From contig CM018048.1 of the NCBI GenBank assembly GCA_008638375.1, forward strand, positions 7,745,589-7,809,588: a stretch of 64,000 nucleotides of DNA. Direction: 5' to 3'. Positions 11,850 to 23,265 of this stretch are shown here, in pieces. How positions within the stretch are numbered: position 1 is the first letter of the stretch; every line of letters begins with the position of its first letter. A program made the position numbers and the translations under genes. Below the pieces are notes generated by a model. That model ran no database searches, had not been told where the DNA came from, and saw nothing but the letters and a program-made list of their open reading frames with translations. This DNA is from Nyssa sinensis. Its lineage: Eukaryota; Streptophyta; Magnoliopsida; Cornales; Nyssaceae.

Positions 11850-12800
11850 AATAACCTGTCAGATTTGCTTGGGAAATTAGAGATAGGAATAGATCCTAAT
11901 TTCGTCTCTCACAAGCTAATGACAGATCCGGACCATCCTCCATAAGATAAAAAAGACAACATTTGCCCCTAAACGCCACAAAATCATCAATGAAGAGGTC
12001 TAGAGGTTGCTAAATGTTGGAATGATAAAAGAAGTGTTTTATCCAAAATGGCTTGCCAATACAGTTCTTGCAAAAAAAAAAAGAGCAGTAAGTAGAGGGT
12101 TTGCGTTGACTATACGAACCTAAATAAAGTTTGTCCCGAAGGCAGCTTTCCTTTTTTTTTCTAGAATTTAACAACTTGTTGATGCCACAGCAGGTCATGA
12201 ACTTATTAGTTTCATGGATGCTTATTCTGGATACAATCAAATTCAAATGTATCCTTCAAACCAGGAGAAAACAGCCTTCATATCAGAAGGAGGCTTCTAT
12301 TGTTATAAAGTGATGTCGTTCGGTTTAATTAACGATGGAGCTACGTACCAGCGCCTGGTAAACAAAATGTTTGGCCCCCAAATTTGGGATACAATGGGAA
12401 GTCAACATCGACGACATGCTTGTCAAAAGTGTTTGGAAGGGTGACCATATCTAGCATTTGAGCCAGACATTTGACATCCTAAGGAAACATAGAATGAGGC
12501 TAAACCCTTTAAAATACACCTTCAGGATCACTAAAGAAAAATTCTTAGGTTTTTTAGTCTTTCAAAAGGAATTGAGGTGGATCCTTCACAGATCAAGCTC
12601 TGATTGAACTAGAATCACCTAAAACTAAGAAACATATACAAGGCCTGAATGGAAGGATAGCAACACTGAACAAGTTTATCTCTAAATCTAAGGATCGGTG
12701 CCTCCCATTCTTTAAGGCCTTAAGGGGGAGCAAGGCCCTATAATGGACCTCTGAATGCGAAGAGGCTTTCCAAGAACTCAAGCGATACTTAGCTTCCGCT
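11850..12800 (+). pseudogene. Gypsy reverse transcriptase remnant
   Basis: RT blocks are seen in different frames: MIKEVFYPKWLANTVLAKKK (12020), FMDAYSGYNQIQMYP (12212), EKTAFISEGGFYCYKVMSFG (12267) and NIDDMLVKS (12402; the family's FVDDM catalytic motif with Phe-Val replaced), then KTKEKFLGF-like sequence near 12530. An A-run near 12070 and a T-run near 12150 mark frameshifts. Not functional. Confidence 0.8.
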
Positions 12801-13199
12801 GAACTCCTTTCAAAACTAGTACCAGGGGAAAACTACTCCTATACTTAGTTGTATCGAATAATGCCATTAGCTTTGCTTTAGTTAGGGAGGACAAGGGAAT
12901 TCAAAGGCCTATCTTTTACGTTAGTAAGGCATTTCTAGACACTAAGACAAGATACACCGAAATTAAAAACTAGCCGTAGCCTTGGTGATATCCACTCGGA
13001 AGCTCAAACCATATTTTTAAGCCTATCCTATTATAATCCCTACGTCCTATCCTTTAAAATCAATCCTGCACAACCCAAAGTTTCAAGATGACTGGTCAAA
13101 TGGTCAATAGAATTGAGAGAATTTGACATATCTTATGTACTGCAAACTGCTATCAATGGCCAGGTATTAGCAGACTTTGTAAAAAGTTCACTCAAACAT

Positions 13200-13693
13200 T
13201 ACATTCGAAAGCTCAAGCCACTACAGACACTTTGGTATGGCTATTTCATACCGACGGTTCATCTACCAACAAAGGCTCTGGAGTAGGTATAATACTTCAA
13301 TCCCTTAATGGGATCATAATCGAAAAAGCTGTTAGTTTGGGATTCCGAGCCTCTAACAATGAAGCCGAGTATGAGGCACTTATCCTTAGGATGAAACTAG
13401 CTCTAGAATGTGAAGCTCTGGATCTTAAATCATTCTTTGACTCTCAACTTGTGGTGAGTCAAGTTTTGGGAGAATTTTCCACCAAGGATAACAAGATGAC
13501 CATATATTCAGAGCTAGTGGAATCACTAAAGTTATCCTTCCACAAATTCACCATTCAGAAGATTGAAAGAAACCAAAACTCCAAGGCCGATGCTTTAGCA
13601 AACATGGCTTCCCATCTCAAGCTAGAAAGGGACTCAATGGTAAAAATCTCTTACCAGTCAAAACCTAGTATTGAGGTAATACAATCCCTCTGA
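13200..13693 (+). pseudogene. Gypsy RNase H domain, still open
   Basis: An uninterrupted 153-codon frame (from 13232) with the four acidic RNase HI positions visible: Asp in HTDGSS, Glu in NNEAEYEAL, Asp in FFDSQLVV and Asp in KADALANMAS. This looks like the second (archaeal-like) RNase H that Tat-lineage elements carry. It is the best-preserved part of the element. It has no start of its own and belongs to the broken polyprotein. Confidence 0.8.
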
Positions 13694-13917
13694 ATTTCAA
13701 AACAACCTCATAATTGGATGACTCCTATCATCTAGTATCTAAATGAGGGGTTGCTTCTAAAGGACAAAAATTATTAGAAGAATTCGAATTAGGGCAGCTC
13801 GGTATTTAATTCTTGAAGAAAAGCTTTACCGAAGGTTTTACACACAGCCCCTCTTACGGTGCTTAACTCTAGAAAAGGCCCACTACGTCCTAGCTGAAAT
13901 ACAAGAAGGGATCTGTG

Positions 13918-16746
13918 GCAACTATATATGTATATGTATGTAGTATAAGGTATTGTATAAATTTGTGTATAGTAAATTGTATATGTATATACATATATAA
14001 AGGAAGGTGGGAAACAGCAAGTGTGTGTGTGTACTGTTGTGTGTGCAATGTGTGCGTTGGTGTATGTGTGCAAGTGTGTACTAGGTGTGTGTAACATATT
14101 ATACGTATAAGATACAAAATATCAACACACAATTAATGGTAAAGGGGAGACAAGAAAGAAAGCAGAAAAGGGAGTCAGAGAATGGAGGAAAAGAAGAGAA
14201 AGTTGTGGGCAAATAGGTGGTTTTGGTTTTACTTTATACATATACGTGGGTTTGTGTGAGAAGGGAAATCATAATAAGCTAGAAGAAAAGAAAGGCTAAG
14301 TGAAAAAAGGGGGAAGTCTGAGAGATTTAGAAAGCTTCAGAAGTTGAACCAAAGGAGGAAACCACAAGGAGAGGAGAATACAGCAACTTGAGAAATCAGA
14401 AAAGGTATGTATTGTTTAGGTTCTGTTTTAAATTTTAAAAGCATGAACTGTGTATTTGAGTTAAGGGACCAAAAAAGCATGAAACAAAGAATTATTTTCA
14501 AAAAGAATGAATGAAAAAGAATAAGAGATGAGGGAAATAAAGCCAGTTACAGGTCAAGGATAATGATCGGGTTCCTTAATATTTTATGCATGAAATGCTA
14601 TTTAAATGGTTTAGATGTGATCCCCTTAGGTGTAGGAAATAAAGGGGAAAGGATAGAGGTCAAAATAGTAAGAAACCAAGCATGAAATGTGAATTTTCAA
14701 ATCACCGGAAAAATCAGTTATTCACATGAAACCCTCTGTTCGAGAGGTTATAGAGATCTAAATTAAAAACTAACATTAGAAATGAAAAGCTTATAGAAAA
14801 TAGAAGAGGACGGCATTTGATTTAGGCCTGAATATGGTCGAAAAAAGTTGGCCGTCACCGGAAGGGGTGATGGAACCCTACGGAGACACGCTTGAAAATT
14901 GGGGAAGACAGAGAATAGGGGCTAAGTTAGATGGCACCGTTTGGTGCTTAAATTGGTTGAAGCTATGTCGTTTAAGTTATAAAATTTAAAGGAATTGGGG
15001 GTGTTTGGCTGTGGGTTTAAGAAATTAAAATTAAAATTGAAATTGGGATAGGGATATCTTATCCCTGTTTTGGGGATTTAGCCACTGTTTGGCTATTCTG
15101 ATTTGGAATAGTTAAATCAGAAATTCTGATTTAGTCCCACGACTTTTGAAAATTAAAAAGTGACCCCCAAAACTTTTAATTATTATAATTAGACCCCCAG
15201 AATAAAATAATAATTAAATATTAATTTAATTAATTAAATAAAAATAAGGAAAAATTACGAGAATGCCACTAAGTTAAAAAGCAATCAAACAAACTCTGAT
15301 TAAAGTGAACAAATAGTGAATTTTTATTATTTCGAGTATTACGGACTCAATTGTGGAGTCTGATTTACAAAAAGAGGTCTCGGGAAGTAAGAACCCGTAA
15401 AAGTGTAAAATGACCGTTTTGCCCTTTTTAGCACAAATGCCCAAATTGAATTCCGTGAAAGCCTAAACTGACTTTCTTCGGTGTTCCAGACTCAATGGTA
15501 GAGTCTATTTTAGAAAAATAGAAACTCATGAAAAAAAAGCATAAAATTTGATGAATAGCATAAATTTATATGACGATACACTGAGATATAAATTGTGAAT
15601 CTTAGGAACATCGAAGGGAAATGAGACAACAGTTTGATCTTCTAAACAGATACAGTTGGAAGACTACGTTATCGCTAGTCGGTTTAACTGAGTAGCGGGC
15701 ACGACTCCCTAAGGTTGAGACAAACCCATCAGGTATGATATTTTGCTAAGTAAGAAATAGAATTAAGTTTAGGAATGATTTCCATGATTCATATGTTTAT
15801 TCGATTGTTTATGTGTTTATGTGTTCCTTGTTATTTCCTTGGGAGTTTGGTTAAGTGATGAACGCGAACCATGATTATATGTATGTTCCATGTGTTGGCA
15901 CAATATATGATTTATATTCTTTGAGAATTGTTAAGATTGTGAATATGTAACTTGAGTATGTATTTAAATGAAATGTGTATGACATACACACATGAGAAAT
16001 GGATTTTTGTATAATGCATAGTTTAAAGCATGCTTCCTGTGTGGATAAAATGCTTCAGTGAAACTGCATTATTGCATGGTGGAATCAAGGCATATTGGCA
16101 TGGTGTGATTCTTGAAAGCATAGTGTGGGTTGAGCACGTGGTGCTATGCATTATGAGGGTGTAGATCCTGTGGTGAAAAACCTAAAATTGGCCGTTGCAT
16201 TAGTACTCATGGATCCATCGGATGCGATCCATAAACGAGACATGGGTGTGGCATAGAGTTTGCATGGGTGTTTCACGCATACCGTTTTTGTATTATGTTG
16301 ATGAATTGGATGGAATGTAGATTATAAATATGCATGTAGATTATAAATGTACACGTAGATCATAAATGTACACTTGCACATGCCACGCCTTAATTTTGTT
16401 CCTTGCATTAGCATTGTGTCATACCAGCAGTTGCGCTGACCCATTCGTGGGATATCATATTACAGATGACGCTCCCGGCACTTGAGACTTGAAGAAGTCT
16501 TACAGAGTGGAGGAGACATGAACTTAGAAGGATTTTTAGCCCTTGGGACGTGTTTTGAGATGTAAGGACTTAAGCCCAAATGACACATGAACGATATGTT
16601 TATGGGATGTGCATTATGTGATTATATATCAAAGAAAATGAGTGCTTGTCTAATTGAATCCATTAAATTATCTTTTATGTCTTTTATTTCCTTTTCTTTA
16701 TTGATTTCACTCACTCCTCGGGTTCGAGGAAATTCTGGGCGTGACA
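13918..16746 (+). mobile_element. Long LTR inserted in the gypsy integrase region
   Basis: The gypsy reading stops after an EIQEGICGN motif (13899-13925) and resumes at 16747 with the integrase core, so the zinc-binding part and first half of the core are missing. The block between ends in CTGGGCGTGACA (16735-16746), like the end of the 50.7-kb element. It carries a GA-rich leader with a donor-like AAAAG|GTATGT (14403), and GGACTCAATTGTGGAGTC (15343) and AGACTCAATGGTAGAGTC (15487) palindromes shared with that family. The left end lacks the family start and no target duplication is seen, so the insertion was accompanied by a deletion of flanking DNA and of its own 5' end. Confidence 0.55.
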
Positions 16747-16747
16747 T

Positions 16748-17457
16748 GAACCACTAACCCACATAATAGAGGTAGAAGTAAAGAAGTTCACATGAAAAAT
16801 TATAGTATGCAGGTTCGGTATTTCTCGCGTCATTATTTCAGACAATGGGATGCAGTTTGCTAGAAAAGTATTCAAAAAGTTCTGTAAAGACCTGTACATC
16901 AGTCACCATTTCTCCTTTCCAAGGCACCCCCAAGCTAACGGGAAAGTTGAGGTCATCAACTGCACTATTCTCGAGGCAATTAAGAAAAGATTGGAGAAGG
17001 CCAAGGGAAGATGGGTCGAAGAACTCCCTAGAGTACTCTAGGCCTACTGAACTACCAGAAGGACCCCAACTGCAGAAACACCATTCTCACTCGCTTATGG
17101 TACCGAGGTAGTCATTCTTGTCGAAATTGGCATGTCGACCTTTAAGATAGACTGCTTTGACCAAGGGACCAATAACCAATAGCTCGTAGAGAATCTGGAC
17201 CTACTTGAAGAAAGACATGAGCAAGCTCGGATTAAGATCGAAGCCTACCAGCAGAGAATGGTTAAATGTTTCAACCAAGGGTTAAAACCTATCAACTTCC
17301 AGCTTAGAGATCTCGTCCTAAGAAGGGTTTTTCCCAGCATTAAAGATCTCACCATGGGAAAGCTTTCCCCCCAATTGGGAAGGACCTTACAAAATAACCA
17401 AGATCGTCAAACCTACGACTTATTGGTTAAAAGATTTGACTGGGAAACCTGTACCTA
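16748..17457 (+). pseudogene. Gypsy integrase, C-terminal half
   Basis: Contains the integrase core second half: CRFGISRVIISDNGMQFARK (16809), where the Asp of SDNG is the second catalytic residue, then PQANGKVEVINCTILEAIKK with the catalytic Glu, then a TTRRTPTAETPFSLAYGTE block in another frame. A C-terminal region follows (RDLVLRRVFPSIKD). At least three frame breaks. The first catalytic Asp is lost with the missing half. Confidence 0.8.
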
Positions 17458-17534
17458 GACCTTGGAACATCGAACATTTACGCAAGTATTATCAATAAAA
17501 AATTACTTTTGATTCACTTCAAAATTTGTTAATC

Positions 17535-18290
17535 AATGCACGGACCCTTAAAAGTTTTGTATCCATTACAAGTGCTACAAGTCTAGTCCATTTTACTCGA
17601 TGCACAAACCCTAAAAAGCCTTGTATCTATTACAAATGTTACAGGTCTAGTCCATTTCACTCAATGTACAGACCCTTAAAAGCCTTGTATCCATTACAAG
17701 TGCTACAGGTCTGGTCCATTTTACTCAATGCACATACCCTAAAAGGCCTTGTATCCATTATAAATGCTACAGGTCTAGTCCATTTTATTCAATGCATAAA
17801 CCCTTAAAAGCCTTGTATCCATTACAAGTGCTACAAGTTTGGTTCATTTCACTCAATGCATACCCTTACAAAGCCTTGTATCCATTACAAATGCTACAGG
17901 TCTGATCTATTTTACTCAATGCACAGACCCTTAAAAGGCCTTGTATCTATTACAAGTGCTACAGGTCTAGTCCATTTTACTCAATGCACAGACCCTTAAA
18001 AGCCTTATATCCATTACAAGTGTTACAGGCCTAGCTCATTTCACTTAAATGTACAGACCCCTAAAAAACCATGTGTCCATCATATGTGTCCCAGGTTTGG
18101 TCCATTAAGTCAATATATAGATCCCTAAAAGTCTTGTGTTCAAAATAAGTACTATAGGTCTGCTCCATTTTATCAATATACAAATCCCTTAAGACATTTC
18201 ACTCGTTACAAGTGCTATGGGTCTGATCCGATTTTCTCACTCTACAGATCTCTAAAAAATGATTGTTTTAATTACAAGTATTGAAGATAT
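17535..18290. repeat. Tandem array of about 12 units, 63-64 bp, downstream of pol
   Basis: Each unit reads roughly CAATGCACAGACCCTTAAAA, then GCCTTGTATCCATTACAAGTG, then a CTACAGGTCTAGTCCATTTYA-type block. Starts recur about every 63-64 bp from 17535 (17535, 17599, 17663 and onward). Divergence increases after about 18050. Tandem arrays between pol and the 3' LTR are a known habit of Tat/Ogre-type elements. It is not a CRISPR array: the units are contiguous with no unique spacers. Confidence 0.85.
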
Positions 18291-18499
18291 CTAGAAAAGG
18301 CTTGTTTTACAAGTATTTAAGCCTTTGAAATATCTCGTGAGTGCTTTGAAATTTCTAATGACCTAGATATTGAAGAAATAATCAAGACATACCACAAAAA
18401 TATCAAGCAAGACACGAGTCCTGTAAGAGATCAAATTTTATATATTGGCCCAAAATATGGGAAAGTAACAAGATAGAAACAAAAATAATAATAATAATA

Positions 18500-19351
18500 A
18501 TACAATGACATCCCTAGTCTACTTTGCTGCTAGTTCGACAGTCTTTACAGTAGTGACCTGAGGGAGTTCTGGATTCGCCTCCTCCTCTTCATCATTAGCA
18601 TCCTACGCATTAATCTCAACTTGGGAGACTTCAATGTTACATACCCTAGTTATATCCAAGTCAAGATACTTCTTACGAAGCTTCACCTTGAAGGTTCGGT
18701 ACCCATGCTCGATTAGCTCAGTACCTAGATCCTAGACTTTAGCCTTCAGATCCATTTCAGTTTGGGATCTGATGGCTTCAACAATGTCCTGAACCTTTGA
18801 ATGGAAGCAGCCTAGAAGTCGACAAACTTCCTTTTGAGGTCTTCTAGTTCGAAAGTAAGGGCGTCCTTATCAGACTCCAAAATCGAATAGGAGTTGGCGA
18901 CTTGTTTCTGTTTTACCTCGCCGCTGGTGTAGAGGACTGAGTTGTTTCTAGCTGAAGTCTAGCTTCATCGAGCTCAAATTGGAGGGCATCAATCTGCTCA
19001 AGATCCTCGAAAGAGTCTATGATGTCTGTTAAGCCATGCACATCCTGAAAGATAACAAGCAGCACAATCAAGTTAGAATATGTTACAAACCGAGGAAGGT
19101 AAAGAAAAAAAATTATTATGCAGAACTCACCCTCGTGTGGAATACCATAAGATTTTTGGCAATCTTCTACGCCCTCAACCCTTTGAACTTATTTGGGCTT
19201 GTTGCCCAAGGGTCCTCATAAGCCTTCTTCACGGCCAATGGGCCGTAATCATCAGACTCTGGAGAAACAGCAACAGACTTGCCCTTCCCCCTTTTTTTCT
19301 TCTAAATAATAGGCATTAGGGGTAAAAGGGCCTCCTGAACAGGGGAAATCC
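18500..19351 (-). pseudogene. Antisense ORF remnant of the Tat-like element
   Basis: On the minus strand, coding-like text appears in broken frames: KRGKGKSVAVSPESDDYGPL (near 19290 downward), AVKKAYEDPWATSPNKFKGL, MHGLTDIIDSFEDLEQIDAL (near 19040), YRTFKVKLRKKYLDLDITR (near 18700) and an acidic tail DANDEEEEANPELPQVTTVK (near 18590). Tat-lineage elements such as Retand and Grande are known to carry an extra antisense ORF of unknown function between pol and the 3' LTR; position and strand fit. Runs into the gap. Confidence 0.5.
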
Positions 19352-19451
19352 NNNNNNNNNNNNNNNNNNNNNNNNNNNNNNNNNNNNNNNNNNNNNNNNN
19401 NNNNNNNNNNNNNNNNNNNNNNNNNNNNNNNNNNNNNNNNNNNNNNNNNNN
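19352..19451. other. Assembly gap, 100 N
   Basis: Exactly 100 undetermined bases, the usual placeholder for a scaffold gap of unknown size. The end of the Tat-like element and the end of the next LTR are hidden here. Confidence 0.99.
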
Positions 19452-21535
19452 CTCAAAGGATTCATCTATGCCAATATGCCAATGCGATCTCAATGAAACA
19501 TGGTTTCCACAATATAGCATGCTCGAGACAATAATACATAAATCACCAGCTGATTCCACATGTAAGCATATCTCATATGATCAACATATACGCATATCAT
19601 GATTCACATTCATCCTTCACTAAACATTCATAAGTACAAGTAGCATGTAAGCATGTGAACAATCAATTCTAATTCATCAAGTAAGCATATTCCACATAAC
19701 ACATAAGTCATTCTAGTCATTCACAGAACATTCCTAACTTAACTTCATTTCTAACATTAGCAAAACACCATACTCATCATATATATATTATCATGACTAA
19801 ACACATCAACACATGCTTAAACCATAATCTCACAATCCCAATGATTCGCAAAGAACATAAAAATTCCATAAAGCACTAAGGCACCAATTCATCACATGGC
19901 CCAAACCACAAGGTGTGTCAACATGCATATAGGTTCAAAAAATGTACCAATACATTCCTACCAATGGAACACACTCAAATCAAGGCAACAAAGCATCCAA
20001 CAACATCAAGAACACATATATCCCTAAACTACCAACTCTAGACTTTTCAAAGGAACTACCTTCTAGGTGGTTTCCTAACCTCAAATATACATCCTAAACA
20101 ATCCATCAACAAGAAAAAATACAAGAAAACTTAAACCTATTGCTAGCTTAGTAACACATCATACCTAAATCAGTTTTTCACAAACTGCGGAGGCTGTGTT
20201 CGCTGAATGGCCGAACTGTTTCGTGACGTTACAGGTCTCGATGAGAGGAACAACTTCTCAGAAGGAAGCTCGACGAAAATTCCACTCGAAGTGCGTGTTT
20301 CGGAGGCTTGAAGCTTGAAGAAACTAGGACTTTTTCTCCTTTTCTCTCTATGGACGACCACTGCTCTAAAAAAAACAGAATGAATTCTGTTTCTAATTCC
20401 TTCTAAGGGTTGTATTTATAGTGTAGGGGCAAAGGGCCAAGGAGTAAATGACCATTTTGCCCTTAATGAGCCCGGGGGCCCCGTTACTCTACAACCCGTC
20501 CCGAAACGCTTCAATTTGAAATTTTGTTTTAACCAATGTTCATAAAATTATTTTAAATGAAAATTTTTCAAAAAATAAATTTTCGCCTGAGGCCGGGTTT
20601 GGCCGTTTCCACCCGGGCCACCCGGATGCCCTTTTGGTCCAATTCTGGAAACTGTTTCCGTTTTTGGCTTAAATTCGTACAGAAGGTACATTTTAATATT
20701 CTAAGCATATTTCTCTTCTACGACACACTCCAAATATGCTTCTAAACATGTCAAATGGTGAAATAATGCATGTAGATGCTTTACTAACAAAACCGTGCTT
20801 CACCGACAAAACCGTGCATACAAAAAATGTCCTACCGGCAAAAATGAAAAATTTTTCCTCATTTTTTGAATCTCTACATAACCTTTGTTTTTGATTTAGT
20901 TTACCAAATCTTCACGAATAGAGGGATTTACGTCTCCGGCCAACCCATTTCATGGTATTTTCTTCACTGTTTCAAGCCCAAATCACTTCCATTTGTTTTC
21001 TGCATCTTATTGGATTAGATCTAGGCCATTTAGATTAAGTTTTATACATAAAATACCAGAAATTCAAATTTTGTACACAACCTGTAACTACGTTTTCTCT
21101 CTCTTGTTTTTGAACCATTTAAACTGATTCTTTTTGTAAACTAATCCACATTTCATGCTTAACATGACTCTATGAATCAAACCAAACACCATGCTTTTAA
21201 AATTTAAAAAAAGAAACTAACTATCACTCACCTCTTCCTGATTTTTTCTTGTTGCAGGTCTCTCTCTTCCTTCTGATCTTTTCTCTTTTCCAACTTCTGA
21301 ATCTCCCTATGGTCCTCTCAGTCTCCCTGTAATGCTTACAACCTGCCTATCTATCCTTTCCTTCTGATTTTTCCACTCAACGCACATATCCATATACACA
21401 CATCACACCACTGCCCAGACCACTCTCTCTCTTGGTTCTCCCCCTTTCTCTCTCTTCCCACGCCCCTTTCTGACTTCCCTACAGCCTTCTTTCTTCCCCT
21501 TTTGATTTGCATTTAATGTTGCTTGCACCTTTGGT

Positions 21536-21575
<40 letters not shown>

Positions 21576-21818
21576 CATTCACACACGCATATCACACCTT
21601 CAGCTGTCCCACACACACAGCTATTGTGCACATTGTGTATATATATATATATATATATATATTTAAACACATATATATATATATACATAACATATAATAT
21701 TATACACATATACATTCATACATACATAATACACTATTCATACACATCTCATACATACATACATTTATTTAAATAAAGAAAAATATTTATTCCAAAAAAA
21801 AAAAATTCGGGTCTCTAC
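19452..21818 (-). mobile_element. Long LTR, minus orientation, left end in the gap
   Basis: The right edge TCGGGTCTCTACA (21806-21818) is the reverse complement of a TGTAGAGACCCGA LTR start, resembling the TGTAAyAyCCCGACCC starts of the elements at 6.0 and 50.7 kb. From that edge inward there are (AT)n and GA/CT-rich leader sequence (21420-21480) and a donor-like AAGAG|GTGAGT on the minus strand near 21230. The far end is lost in the gap, so solo LTR versus full element cannot be told. Confidence 0.45.
21538..21690. repeat. (AT)n microsatellites
   Basis: Two AT runs (about 21538-21572 and 21636-21662) plus a third near 21671-21685, separated by CA-rich sequence. The YIYIYI open frames are artefacts of these runs. 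Confidence 0.85.
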
Positions 21819-22018
21819 ATGAGATATATAGGTAAGGTAGGTTCAATGTGTATTTTCTTGTAACTTCCTGAATCTGGATCCTCCTCGTCTAGCGGTGATG
21901 ATAAAAAAATGTTTCTAAATCAATGCATAGTCATAGGAGAAGGGACCAACATTATCTGAAGATTTGTAAACATAAATGACATACAATTCTTAAGCTTCAA
22001 AGAATTTGCACCAAAAAA

Positions 22019-22215
22019 AAAAAGATTGCTAGAATCAGATAATAGCATTTTCGAATGTTTGAATGAGACAAATTTGTTTTGAATGCCATATGCACTTCGA
22101 AGTTTGTTTGCAACTATACTGGTTTACTGCGAGCCAACCGATGTGAGGAATTTATGGGATACTTACTTTGAAGCAATGTCCGATGATTTTAAAAGAGAGT
22201 CCGAGAGTTCTCCCT
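22019..22215 (+). pseudogene. Helitron PIF1-like helicase C-terminal fragment
   Basis: Frame from about 22024: LLESDNSIFECLNETNLF, one TGA stop (22078), then MPYALRSLFATILVYCEPTD and VRNLWDTYFEAMSDDF. This matches the region of Helitron-encoded PIF1-type helicases between helicase motifs, where ALRxLFATILVYCxPxDxxxLW is characteristic. Only about 65 residues remain. A Copia remnant follows. Confidence 0.65.
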
Positions 22216-22369
22216 GTTCTCAAATCTTCAAAATGTTAAAATGTTTAGAGTTTTTCTTGGAAAGTATGGGGAATGGGAAGGAAATTATGATTTGAAATAA
22301 TATTGTTTTTTTTTTCTTTGTGATTTTAACGTCTTTTGTTGATAAAATAAATTCAAATGATATATTTCG

Positions 22370-22982
22370 CTATCTACGTGAGACAACTAATATAGATTTA
22401 TTTTATTCAAAAGGATCCAAATCATTATTAGTTGGATATGCAAATGTTGGTTATCTTTTTCATCCATATAAAACCAAGTCATAAATCGGATATGTGTTTA
22501 CCTGTGATGATATTGATATATTATAGAGATCTACAAAGCAAACAATGACTACTACTTCCTCGAATCACTTCGAAATTCTTGCACTTCATGAGACAAGTCG
22601 AGAATGCATATTATTGAGATTTATGGTCCAACATATTCGGGAATCATATAGGTTATCTTCAATTGAAAGCAGTCCGATAACAATATATGAAAATAATGCA
22701 ACGTGTATTACACAAATTAAAAGAGGTTACATTAAAGGAGATAGAACCAAATACATCTCATTAAAATTCTTTTATACTCGTGAGCTTTAGAAAAACGATA
22801 ATATTAATGTACAACAAATATGCTCTAATGACAATTTGGTTGATTTGTTCGCTAATATATTACCAACAACAACTTTCAAGAAACTAATATACAAATATGA
22901 TATGCGCTAACTCAAAGATTTAAACCATTAAAGAAACAATACCTATATCATAAAGGAGGGGGAGCATGACACCTAAGAAGGA
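22370..22982 (+). pseudogene. Copia RNase H, 3' end of pol
   Basis: Readable as the Ty1/Copia RNase H region: GYANVGYLFHPYKTKS, STKQTMTTTSSNHFEILALH (22527), ECILLRFMVQHIRESYRLSS, YENNATCITQIKRGYIKGD, then NLVDLFANILPTTTFKKLIY in another frame. The conserved ADLFTKALP-type end motif is mutated. It is followed by a purine-rich tract AAAGGAGGGGGAG (22954-22966), the expected polypurine tract before a 3' LTR. Confidence 0.8.
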
Positions 22983-23265
22983 GTATTGTAAACTTGTAAG
23001 CCGAATGAGTCCTATAACCATATATTGTGAGGTGACAAAGAATTGTGGAGGCGGCAAAGAGATGTGAAGGCAGCAAAGAATCCTAAGGCGACAACAATTG
23101 CCTATATATAGAGGATAATAAAAATAAAAATAAAAATTTCTACTGACACTAAAAGTGATAACTTGTTACGAGTTTAGTAAAATTTTCTATTATACTCACT
23201 TATATAAATAGTCAAATTCTTTTTTTTATTTGTATACTTAAGTTTAAAGCTTACCAACATAAATA
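22983..23265 (+). mobile_element. Copia 3' LTR remnant
   Basis: Directly follows the polypurine tract and pol end. Begins near TGTAAACTTG (22987), contains a TATATATAG box at about 23103-23111 and ends indistinctly in T-rich DNA. No 5' LTR is present, so the element is truncated on its left, next to the Helitron scrap. Confidence 0.45.

Larger units (their letters stand above)
8708..19351 (+). mobile_element. Ty3/gypsy retrotransposon, Tat-like lineage, degraded and interrupted
   Basis: Order on the plus strand: putative 5' LTR (8708-9162), primer binding site (from 9165), gag (about 9360-10980), aspartic protease (10994-11368), RT (about 11850-12800), RNase H (13200-13693), break and inserted LTR (13918-16746), integrase C-terminal half (16748-17457), a 63/64-bp tandem array (17535-18290) and an antisense ORF (about 18500-19351). 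The right LTR falls in or beyond the assembly gap. The RNase H type, the tandem array and an antisense ORF downstream of pol are features known for Tat/Ogre/Retand elements. Most genes carry stops and frameshifts, so the copy is non-functional. Confidence 0.8.

Noticed and set aside
13789..14132. His/Thr-rich minus-strand ORFs
   Set aside because: Low-complexity TG/CA and TA repeats at the left edge of the inserted LTR.
17535..18290. CRISPR-like regular repeats
   Set aside because: Units are contiguous 63/64-bp tandem copies without unique spacers, in a plant retrotransposon.
19302..19559. ORF running through the N gap
   Set aside because: Most of it is undetermined sequence.
21479..21776. 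Tyr-Ile repeat ORFs on both strands
   Set aside because: AT microsatellite translations.
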